Shown here piece after piece: positions 54,120-64,000 of a DNA stretch of 64,000 nt. Position 1 is the stretch's first letter; each line of letters begins with the position of its first letter. A program made the translations under genes and the position numbers. This DNA comes from Ancylostoma caninum. Taxonomy: Eukaryota; Nematoda; Chromadorea; Rhabditida; Ancylostomatidae. The notes below the pieces were generated by a model. It did not search any database, had not been told where the DNA came from, and was given only the letters and a program-made list of their open reading frames with translations. The stretch lies in assembly GCA_037903475.1 (NCBI GenBank), contig JBAJFG010000619.1, forward strand, positions 62,001 through 126,000, read 5' to 3'.

Positions 54120-55560
54120 TATAACTAGCTGCCGTACCCGGCTTCGCTCGGGTGTTTTACTACCTTGGCCACATCACACTGCTGAGGCCAATTACTATCA
54201 CCAATAAATTCATTAAAACATCAAAATCTCCATATTTTTGATAATCGGCATTTTAGCGAAGCCCAAGTGACCCTCCCCTATCGATTTGTGCGCGAAAAGT
54301 TGACAAAGCTATTTCGGTGATATTGAATCTATGCGTCCGTATAAAGTGGTTGTCATATTCATACTCAGCGTATCGAGGAACCCCAGGAGACATGTCTTCA
54401 CCGCTCCATTGGGCAGAGAGCCAAAAATCAATAAAATCGATATTTCGTACAAAATAGCTGTCATGTGCGTGTTCAGCGTATTGAGAAACCCCAGTAGACA
54501 TGTCCTTGTCCGTCCCCGAGCGAAAATGGAAAAATCGATAAATTCAATAAATCAATATTTCGTGCAAAATGGTTGTCATATTCGTATTCAGCGTATTGAA
54601 AAACCCCAGAAGGCATGTCCTCACCAACCCCTGGACAAAAATGGCGAAAAATCAATAAAATCGATATGATCGACAAATCCTCTTATATAAATCACTAGCT
54701 GCCGTACCCGGCTTCGCTCGGGTGTTTTATTACCTTGGCTACGTCATGCTGCTGAGGCCAACTCCTATCATCGACAAATTCATTAAAATCTCTATAATTT
54801 TGGTGATCAGCATGTTAGCGAAGCCCAGGTGACGTTTCCCATCGACTTGTGGGCGAAAAGTTAGCAAAGCTATTTTGGTGACATTGAATCGACGTATTCG
54901 TACAAAGTGGTTGTCATATTCATACTCAGCATATGGAGGAACCCCAGGAGAGATGTCTTCATCGCTCCATTGGGCGGAAGAGCCAAGAATCAATAAAATC
55001 GAAAAATCGATATTTCATGCAAAATGTTTGTCATATTCGTATTCAGCGTACTGAAAAAGCCAAGAAGACATGTCTTTGGCCGTCCCCGAGCGAAGATGGG
55101 GAAAAATCGATAAAATCAATAAATCGATAAATTGGCGCAAAATGGTTACCATATTCGTGTTCAGCGCATTGAGGTACCCCAGTAGGCATGTTCTCGCTAG
55201 TCCCTGGTCAAGAAGAGCGAAAATCAATAAAATCGATAAATCGATAAATGGCGCAAAGTGGTTGTCATATTCGTGTTCAGCGCATTGAGGTACCCCAGTA
55301 GGCATGTTCTCGCTAGTCCCTGGTCAAGAAGAGCGAAAAATCAATAAAATCGATATAATCGATAAACCAAACGATAATCCCAGGTGTAAAGTAGCCTATA
55401 ACCTCCGCCGGCCAGTGGAGAGTCTACCTGCAAAATTTGGTCCCGATCGGTTCATCCTCCGCGATTTCTATTCGGAACACACAAACACACACACAAACAC
55501 ACAAACACACACACACACACAAACACACAAACAAACTTTCACTTTTATATATACAGATAC
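54120..55560. repeat. Dispersed 'CCGTACCCGGCTTCGCTCGG' element, two heads and a CA-rich tail
   Basis: The 20-base head starts at about 54128 and again at about 54703 on the + strand, and a complement occurs at 57268-57290. Bodies repeat 'catattcgtattcagcgtattgaaaaaccccag' style units; one 121-bp block is duplicated nearly exactly at 55140-55260 and 55261-55370. It ends in 'cacaaacacacacac' and 'tatatatacagata', typical of short tails of RTE-driven SINE-like elements. Class uncertain. Confidence 0.55.
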
Positions 55561-55909
55561 GTCCCTTTCCCAGACGTGCTTACCTCATTTGTGCCTAATG
55601 AGACAGTCTGGCGGGAGTGGCGCCCCTCAAAATGACCTGTCCTGCTCGGATATAAGGCCTATGGCATAAGAATAAAATGAACAGAAATCCTACTATATTA
55701 AAAGATTTGGTCGCTAATTCCCGAGAACGCGTCTGTTACTGCGCGTCGACTCTTAGCGCATTGTCGATACGCAGTGTTGTGACGAGTCTTTTAAAAAAGG
55801 GGCCTCTGGCCTAAATTTCCACATTGTGCGCTTTTTTCGTCCTAGATCTTCATCTTCCTTGTTATAGGGTGGAACTTCCCTAAGGGCCGGCGTAGGTTTT
55901 AGGCTACTT

Positions 55910-57040
55910 CGCACCTGGTATTATCGATTCGTTTATCGATTATATCGATTTTATTGATTTTTCGCTAATTTTGCCCCGGGCGCGGCGAAGACATGTCTAC
56001 TAGGGCATGTCAATACGCTGAACACGGATATGATAACCGTTTCGTACGGCAATATCGATTTATCGATTTTGTTGATTTTTCGCTAATTTTGCCCCGGGCG
56101 CGGTGAAGACATCGCTGCTGGAGTATGTCAATACGCTGAACACGAATATGACAACCGTTTCGTACGGCAATATCGATTTATCGATTTTATTGATTTTTCG
56201 CTAATTTTGCCCTGGGCGCGGCGAAGACATGTCTACTAGGGCATGTCAATACAGTGAACACGAATATGACAACCGTTTCGTACGGTAATATCGATTTATC
56301 GATTTTATTGATTTTTCGCTAATTTTGCCCCGGGCGCGGCGAAGACATGTCTACTGGGGTATGTCAACACGCTGAACACGAATATGACAACCGTTTCGTA
56401 CGGCAATATCGAGTTATCGATTTTGTTGATTTTTCGCTAATTTTGCCCCGGGCGCGGCGAAGACATGTCTACTAGGGCATGTCAATACGCTGAACACGGA
56501 TATGATAACCGTTTCGTACGGCAATATCGATTTATCGATTTTATCGATTTTTCGCTAATTTTGCCCCGGGCGCGGTGAAGACATCGCTGCTGGGGTATGT
56601 CAATACAATGAACACGAATATGACAACCGTTTCGTACTGCGCTATCGATTTATCGATTTTATTGATTTTTCGCTAATTTTGCCCCGGGCGCGGTGAAGAC
56701 ATCGCTGCTGGAGTATGTCAATACGCTGGACACGAATATGACAACCGTTTCGTACGGCAATATCGATTTATCGATTTTATTGATTTTTCGCTAATTTTGC
56801 CCCGGGCGCGGTGAAGACATCGCTGCTGGAGTATGTCAATACGCTGAACACGAATATGACAACCGTTTCGTACGGCAATATCGATTTATCGATTTTATCG
56901 ATTTTTCGCTAATTTTGCCCCGGGCGCGGTGAAGACATCGCTGCTGGGGTATGCCAATACAATGAACACGAATATGACAACCGTTTCGTACGGCAATATC
57001 GATTTATCGATTCTATTGATTTTTTGGTATTAATGCTCAC
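55910..57040. repeat. Minisatellite array 1, about 118-bp unit, nine to ten copies
   Basis: Each unit has 'gctaattttgccccgggcgc', 'atgtcaatacgctgaacacg', 'tatgacaaccgtttcgta' and 'tatcgatttatcgatttta'. The units alternate between two subtypes, 'catgtctactagggcatg' and 'catcgctgctggagtatg', which implies higher-order spread. The unit is the same sequence that occurs singly as a dispersed repeat elsewhere, on the opposite strand (for example 54.3-55.3 kb and 4.4-4.8 kb). Confidence 0.92.
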
Positions 57041-57539
57041 AGGTCAATGAAACCGTGTCTTCTGGGATTTTTCGAAACTTTCAGCGTAAATATGGGAAGC
57101 ATTTTAGAAGAATTTACCAGCCAAACAACTTTACCTCACTTTTGAGGGAAGGGGACGGAATGAAGAAGTGTCATTTAGGCTGATCACTAAGTGATGAATA
57201 TCTCGATAGGTTTCTTTTGGCTCAACAAATGTTGGCATCAGATTCAAATAGCCGGGAGAAACAGAGGACCCGAGCAAAGCCGGGTACACCGTCCCGTAAT
57301 AAATATTCAAAAAATAATGATGAAACTAAACAACTGGATTCAAAGAATCAAACAGATATGATTTTTTAAATTCAGCAAGCCATTCTCAGGGGGGGGGAGG
57401 AGGCTCCCTGCAAATCCTATTTGGAGCCCAATAATCCTAATAATGTCGATTAACGTTTCACCAAAATCCTAGCACATGGTTTTGTTTCCTGTCATGGTTT
57501 TGAAACGAAGTGATAGCGTTTCCTGTCATGGTTTTCAAA
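57041..57539. other. Unique-looking spacer between arrays
   Basis: Contains the complement of the CCGGCTTCGCTCGGG head at 57268-57290 and a 9-base G run near 57400. No exon was recognised. Confidence 0.35.
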
Positions 57540-58770
57540 CGAAGTGGTGGTAAACATGCGCCGGTCTCAAGTAAAGAGACACACGGGTTCATTGGTCGGA
57601 ATATTCCTGTGGGTTCAGCTAGCTGGGCCAGTGGTAAAGTAGCGCTGGTCCCATCTAAGGTGCACACGGGTGCATTCGTCAGGGCTTTCCCTTGGTTCGA
57701 CTGTACCAGTGGTAAACATGTGCTGGTCTCAGGTAAAGGGGCATACGGGTCCGTTGGTCAGGACTTTCCCGCCATTGGTAAAGAGGTTCTGGTCTGTGGT
57801 AAAGAGGCACACGGGTCGTTGGTCAGTACTTTGCCTTGGGTTCGACTGGGCTAATGGTAAAAAGGCGCCGGTCTCAGGTAAATGGGCACAAAGGTCCATG
57901 GTCAGAATTTTTCCGCCAGCGGTAAACAGGTGCTGGTCTCTGGTGAAGGGGCACACGGGTCGTTGCTCAGCTCTTTCCCTTGGGTTTGACTGGGCTAATG
58001 GAAAAAAGGCGCTGGTCTTATGTAAAGAGGCACAAAGGTCCGTTCGTCAGGACTTTCCCTTGGGTTCCACTGGGCCAGCGGTAAGCAGGTGCTGGTCTGA
58101 AGTAAAGGGGCACACGGGTCCGTTGGTCAGAACTTTCCCGCCAGCATAAACAGGTGCTGATCTGTGGTAAAGGGGCACACGGGTCGTTCGTCAGCACTTT
58201 GCCTTGGGTTCGACTGGGCTAATGATAAACAGGCGTCGGTCTCAGGAAAAGGACCACACGGGTCTATTGGTCAGGACTTTCCCTTGGGTTCGACTGGGCC
58301 AGTGGTAAACAGGCGCCGCTCTCAGGTAAAGATGCACACGGGTCCGTTGGTCAGGACTTCCCCTTGGGTTCAACTGGGCCAGTGGCAAACATGTGCTGGT
58401 CTCAGGTAAAGGGGCACACGGGTCCGTTGGTCAGAACTTTCCCTTGGGTTCAACTGGGCCAGTGGTAAACAGGCGTTGGTCTCAGGTCAACGGTCACACG
58501 AGTCTGTTGCTCGAAATTTTTTTTGGGATCGACTGGGCCAATGATAAACAGGTGCTGGTCTCAGGTTGAGGGGCACACGGATCCGTTGGTCAGAATTTTT
58601 CTTTGGTTTTGACTGGGCCAGTGGTAAAGTAGCGCTGGTCCCCTCTAAGCTGCACACGGGTCCGTTGGTCAGGATTTTCCCTTGACTGCGACGCTGTCAG
58701 CAGCAAAGTTGCGCCGGTGTCAGATAAAAGGGCACACTTGTCGCGCCGGTCTCAGGTAAAGAGGCACACG
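57540..58770. repeat. Minisatellite array 2, about 80-bp unit
   Basis: About 15 units of 'gggcacacgggtccgttggt', 'aggactttcccttgggttcg', 'actgggccagtggtaaacag' and 'tgctggtctcaggtaaa'. Unit lengths vary, so reading frames shift and the long frames here are not genes. Part of the array is repeated in inverse at 63400-64000. Confidence 0.92.
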
Positions 58771-61404
58771 TGTACACATGGTCGGTATTTTCTGTTGGGT
58801 TCGTCTGGGCCAGTAGTGAAGTGGCGAGGATTTTCCCTCGAGTTCGGCTGGCTGGCTCAGTGGCAAAGCGGTGTTGGTTTCAGGCAAAAGGGAGACGTGT
58901 TCGTTGGTCGTCAAAAAAAGAAGGTCGTGGTCGTGAAAAATTTCAATCAGTCAATTTTGGCATTTTTGTGATTCCTCGGCAAGCTGTTTGCCACTGTTTA
59001 GTTTGAGTTTCTCAAAATCTAGTTTTATTCAGACAGGTGCTGAGACTGAATGAAGTGCTTAATTAGGTTTGTTTGCAGACAGTCTACTCGAACTCTAATA
59101 CCAACACTGATAGAATGCGGTGAAACTTTGAGCCAAGGAACTCACGGGACCGCTATCTCGCGCAAAAGCCTAGACAATAATTTGCGCACCCACTCAATGT
59201 ATCTCGCCAACCCCTGGATTACCTCCCTTCCCAGAAACTGATATAAAAGCCTGGACAATAAATTGCGCACCCACCCAATGTATCTCGCCAATCTCGTGGA
59301 TTGCCCCTTTCCAGAAGATCAGGCAAAAACCTAGACAATAATTTGCGCACCCACCTCATGTATCCCGCCAACCCTGTGGATTAACTCCCTTTCTAGAAGC
59401 TTAGGCAAAAGCTCAGACAATAATTCGCGCACTCATCCCACGTATACCGCCAACACCTTGGATTACCTCCCTCCCCAGAAGCTTAGGCAAAAGCCTAGAC
59501 AGTAACTTGCGCACCCACTTCATGTGTCCCGCCAACCTCCAACCCCATGGACTACCTCCCGTTCAGATCAGGCAAAAGCCCAGACAATTAATTTGCGCAC
59601 CCACCCCATGTATCTCGCCAACCCCGTGGACCACCTCCCTTACTAGAAGCTCGGGCAAAAGTCTATAAAATACCTTGCGCACCCACCTCATGTATCCCGC
59701 CAACACTGTGATTACCCCCCTTTCCAGAAGCTCAGGCAAAAACCTAGACAATAATTTGCGCACCCACCTCATGTATCCCGCCAACCCTGTGGATTACCTC
59801 CTTTTCTAGAAGCTTAGGCGAAAGCCCAGACAATAATTTGCGCACCCACCCCATGTATCTCGCTAACCCTGTGGATTACCTTGCTTTCCAGAAGCTTTGG
59901 CAAACACCTAGACAGTAACTTGCGCACTCACTCAATGTATCCCGCCAACCTCGTGGACTACTTCCCTTTCCAGAAACTCAGGCAAGAGCCTAGATAATAA
60001 TTTACGCACTCATCCCACGTATCCCGCCAACACCTTGGATTACCTCCCTCCCCAGAAGCTTAGGCAAAAGCCTAGACAGTAACTTGCGCACCCACCCCAT
60101 GTGTCCCGCCAACCGCCAACTCCATGGACTACCTCCCGTTCAGATCAGGCAAAAGCCCAGACAATAGTTTGCGCACCCACTCATGTATCTCGCCAACCCC
60201 TGGATTACCTCCCTTCCCAGAAACTGATATAAAAGTATAGACAATAATTTGCGCACCCGCCTCATGTATCCCGTCAACCCTGTGGATTACCTCCTTTTCT
60301 AGAAGCTTAGGCAAAAGCCCAGACAATAATTTGCGCACCCACCCCATGTATCTCGCCAACCTCGTGGATTACCTCGCTTTCCAGAAGCTTTGGCAAACAC
60401 CTAGACGGTAACTTGCGCACTCACCCAATGTATCTCGCCGACCCTGTGGACCACCTCCCTTACTAGAAACTCAGGCAAAAATCTAGAAAATAACTTACGC
60501 ACCCACCTCATGTATCCCGCCTACCTTGTGGATTACCTCCCGTTCCAGAAACTCAGGCAAAAGCCTAGACAATAAATTACGCACCCATCCCATGTATCCC
60601 GCCAACACCGTGGATCACCTCCTCAAGTATCCCACCAATCTCATGGAGCATCTTCGTTTCCTGAGCTTAAGCGAAAAATAACCAATAACTTATGCTCCTA
60701 CTCATTTATCCCATCAACCCTGTTGATCATCTCCCTTCCCTAGGTCACGTGAATTTGAATAGTCAGCGAATTCAGTTCATTGCTTTGTAATTTCTCAATC
60801 ACTTTCTTAATCATCACTTGGAACTTTTTTGATTTAGTATAAATGAACCACGTCGTGTCGGTGAATATCGATGAGGAATGACAAAGATGATTGGTGGAAA
60901 TAGGCGCTCGTGATGCTTATTCTCTTCTCACAATAATGTTTTCTTTCAGTTTTTGTTAAAAAACTATGGAAAAGTATAAAGTTTCCAGAATAAGTTCGGT
61001 TTGAATTAGAAGGATGGGATAGTCACATACAGTGGTAATGCTGAGGGTGCGTTTGTATGATTGGCTCACTGAGTTATTGACCGAGTGGTTTGTACAATAC
61101 AAAAGCAGTTGTGTTCTGTATTTCACGCGGTCCTTGGTATGCTCGTTGCTCGCGAAAGACAGAGATGGAAAGAACAAAGCAAATTGATCCACGGATTCTG
61201 TCAGTTATCTTCTCTCACTCGCTACGCTACGTGCTCTTTTTGGACTGAATAATGTTATAGCTATACATATACAGTTGTGAAATAGTGTAGCTCGAGTTGA
61301 GGACGTGAATCTCACACAACCTGTTGGCGCGCACGAAAAACCACACCGGGCCAATACTTTCACACTTTGGAAATTAGCACAGTAACGTGGCTTACGGGGC
61401 CACT
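58200..61404 (+). repeat. Giant inverted repeat, left arm
   Basis: From the inner end (acgtggcttacggggccact at 61385-61404) outward, the sequence is matched base for base by the complement at 61609-64000. Positions add up to about 123015 from the centre to array 3 and to about 122275 beyond it. Only scattered substitutions are seen by eye (for example gagcatcttcg here against gagcatattcg in the other arm). It contains part of array 2, all of array 3 and about 700 bp of unique sequence. Confidence 0.93.
59150..60660. repeat. Minisatellite array 3, about 82-bp unit
   Basis: About 18 units of 'gcctagacaataatttgcgc', 'acccaccccatgtatctcgc', 'caaccccgtggattacctcc' and 'agaagctcaggcaaaa'. The inverse copy at 62380-63110 has fewer units: the left arm holds about 730 bp (59590-60320) with no counterpart on the right. 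Confidence 0.92.
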
Positions 61405-61608
61405 ATATTGAGAACAAAACGTCACAAATTCTCCTATCTTACCGCACAATTCATATGGAGTAGCGTGCGTGCATGGGAGTGGTTTTACGAAACTATTGAG
61501 GCTGAATGGTCGCTGCGACAGCGTCACTGTCCCGAGCGTCAGCCATCAAAAAACGATGTCAACGATGTACATGGAAAAATTGCAGGAGTGATGTTTTATT
61601 TTTGAACT
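61405..61608. other. Spacer of the giant inverted repeat
   Basis: 204 bp of non-palindromic sequence. A plus-strand frame runs through it (starting MAYGATILRTKRHKFSYLTA, stop at 61603-61605). The frame has no recognised motif and starts in the arm, so it is not called as a gene. Confidence 0.6.
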
Positions 61609-64000
61609 AGTGGCCCCGTAAGCCACGTTACTGTGCTAATTTCCAAAGTGTGAAAGTATTGGTCTGGTGTGGTTTTTCGTGCGCGCCAACAGGTTGTGTG
61701 AGATTCACGTCCTCAACTCGAGCTACACTATTTCACAACTGTATATGTATAGCTATAACATTATTCGGTCCAAAAAGAGCACGTAGCGTAGCGAATGAGA
61801 GAAGATAACTGACAGAATCCGTGGATCAATTTGCTTTGTTCTTTCCATCTCTGTCTTTCGCAAGCAGCGAGCATACCAAGGACCGCGTGAAATACAGAAC
61901 ACAACTGATATTGTATTGTACAAATCACTCAGTCAATAACTCAGTAAGCCAATCATACACACACCCTCAGCATTACCACTGTATGTGACTATCCCATCCT
62001 TCTAATTCAAACCGAACTTATTCTGAAAACTTTATACTTTTCCAAAGTTTTTAACAAAAACTGAAAGAAAACATTATTGTGAGAAGAGAATAAGCATCAC
62101 GAGCGCCTATTTCCACCAATCATCTTTGTCATTCCTCATCGATATTCACCGACACGACGTGGTTCATTTATACTAAACCAAAAAAGTTCCAAGTGATGAT
62201 TAAGAAAGTGATTAAGAAATTACAAAGCAATGAACTGAATTCGCTGACTATTCAAATTCACGTGACCTAGGGAAGGGAGATGATCAACAGGGTTGATGGG
62301 CTAAATGAGTAGGAGCATAAGTTATTGGTTATTTTTCGCTTAAGCTCAGGAAACGAATATGCTCCATGAGATTGGTGGGATACTTGAGGAGGTGATCCAC
62401 GGTGTTGGCGGGATACATGGGATGGGTGCGTAATTTATTGTCTAGGCTTTTGCCTGAGTTTCTGGAACGGGAGGTAATCCACAAGGTAGGCGGGATACAT
62501 GAGGTGGGTGCGTAAGTTATTTTCTAGATTTCTGCCTGAGTTTCTAGTAAGGGAGGTAGTCCACAGGGTCGGCGAGATACATTGGGTGAGTGCGCAAGTT
62601 ACCGTCTAGGTGTTTGCCAAAGCTTCTGGAAAGCGAGGTAATCCACGAGGTTGGCGAGATACATGGGGTGGGTGCGCAAATTAATTGTCTGGGCTTTTGC
62701 CTGATCTGAACGGGAGGTAGTCCATGGGGTTGGCGGTTGGCGGGACACATGAAGTGGGTGCGCAAGTTACTGTCTAGGCTTTTGCCTAAGCTTCTGGGGA
62801 GGGAGGTAATCCAAGATGTTGGCGGTATACGTGGGATGAGTGCGCGAATTATTGTCTGGGCTTTTGCCTAAGCTTCTAGAAAGGGAGTTAATCCACAGGG
62901 TTGGCGGGATACATGAGGTGGGTGCGCAAATTATTGTCTAGGTTTTTGCCTGAGCTTCTGGAAAGGGGCAATCCACGAGGTTGGCGAGATACATTGGGTG
63001 GGTGCGCAATTTATTGTCCAGGCTTTTATATCAGTTTCTGGGAAGGGAGGTAATCCAGGGGTTGGCGAGATACATTGAGTGGGTGCGCAAATTATTGTCT
63101 AGGCTTTTGCGCGAGATAGCGGCCCCGTGAGTTCCTTGGCTCAAAGTTTCACCGCATTCTATCAGTGTTGGTATTAGAGTTCGAGTAGACTGTCTGCAAA
63201 CAAACCTAATTAAGCACTTCATTCAGTCTCAACACCTGTCTGAATAAAACTAGATTTTGAGAAACTCAAACTAAACAGTGGCAAACAGCTTGCCGAGGAA
63301 TCACAAAATGCCAAAATTGACTGATTGAAATTTTTCACGACCACGACCTTCTTTTTTTGACGACCAACGAACACGTCTCCCTTTTGCCTGAAACCAACAC
63401 CGCTTTGCCACTGAGCCAGCCAGCCGAACTCGAGGGAAAATCCCGACCAACAGACCTCGCCACTTCACTACTGGCCCAGTCGAACCCAACGGAAAATACC
63501 GACCAGTGTACACGTGTGCCGCTTTACCTGAGACCGGCGCGACAAGTGTGCCCCTTTATCTGACACCGGCGCAACTTTGCTGCTGACAGCGTCGCAGTCA
63601 AGGGAAAATCCTGACCAACGGACCCGTGTGCAGCTTAGAGGGGACCAGCGCTACTTTACCACTGGCCCAGTCAAAACCAAAGAAAAATTCTGACCAACGG
63701 ACCCGTGTGCCCCTCAACCTGAGACCAACGCCTGTTTACCACTGGCCCAGTTGAACCCAAGGGAAAATCCTGACAAACGGACCCTTTTGCCCCTTTACCT
63801 GAGACCGGCGCGACACGTGTGCCCCTTTACCAGAGACCAGCACCTGTTTAACACTGGCGGGAAAATTCTGACCAACGGACCCGTGTGCCCCTTTACCTGA
63901 GACTGATGCGACAAGTGTGCCCCTTATCTGAGCCCGACTCAATTTTGCTGCTGAGGGCATCGCAGTCAAGGGAAAATCCTGACCAACGGACCCGTGCGCA
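61609..64000 (-). repeat. Giant inverted repeat, right arm (runs off the window)
   Basis: Complement of the left arm: starts agtggccccgtaagccacgt, includes the shortened inverse of array 3 (62380-63110), the unique link 63120-63340 and the inverse of array 2 (63400 to the end). The arm continues past the window, so its full length is unknown but exceeds 2.39 kb. Confidence 0.93.

Noticed and set aside
57510..58410. Long frames (114, 159 and 81 codons) with repeated GHTGPLVRTF-like peptides
   Set aside because: They lie in minisatellite array 2, whose unit length varies and is not a multiple of three. The frame shifts between units and there is no splice or start context.
61387..61605. 72-codon frame across the palindrome spacer
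   Set aside because: It begins inside the duplicated arm and has no motif. It is kept only as a description of the spacer.

Overview
This window is eukaryotic nuclear DNA, most likely from a nematode, and by inference a clade V (strongylid- or rhabditid-like) worm. The grounds are: two spliced genes with GT-AG introns of about 37-60 bp alongside introns over 10 kb; a patched-related (PTR) protein, a family strongly expanded in nematodes; a Tc1-like element whose ends start CAGTGCTGGCCAAA, as in the C. elegans Tc1 family; many mariner, hAT and piggyBac-like remnants; RTE-type and Penelope-like reverse transcriptase fossils; and repeated poly-G/poly-C tracts. No bacterial-type operon, rRNA or intact tRNA was found.

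Genes. (1) The 3' part of a mitochondrial ribosomal protein S15 gene (mrps-15 type) lies on the + strand: four phase-consistent exons at 8296-8848 and a probable last exon at 10471-10539. (2) A PTR-family membrane protein gene runs on the + strand from an ATG at 28456 to at least 53042. Seven of its exons can be placed. One linking exon between 28588 and 39352 was not found, and everything after the first transmembrane helix lies outside the window or was not recognised. (3) A possible two-exon minus-strand coding unit (37547-37954) sits inside an 871-bp mariner-type terminal inverted repeat (TIR) element within a PTR intron.

Layout. 1-8290: dispersed repeats, MITEs and foldback elements, including a nested pair at 1549-2889. 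8296-10539: mrps-15. 10540-28400: transposon graveyard with a foldback element, a piggyBac-like MITE, mariner copies, a hAT element inserted in a mariner with an 8-bp target duplication, and further TIR elements. 28412-53042: the PTR gene, whose large introns hold a Tc1-like element, an RTE fragment, a Penelope-like reverse transcriptase with a candidate hammerhead ribozyme downstream, several foldback elements, minisatellites and a TATGTGTG microsatellite. 53043-64000: no exon seen; a MITE, a dispersed CCGGCTTCGCTCGGG repeat and three minisatellite arrays (units about 118, 80 and 82 bp). The last two arrays lie in a very large, nearly perfect inverted repeat centred near 61507 that runs off the window end.

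Limits. Exon calls rest on reading frame, splice-site and remembered family pattern. No alignment, RNA or database search was run. Repeat boundaries are approximate unless a target-site duplication is given.
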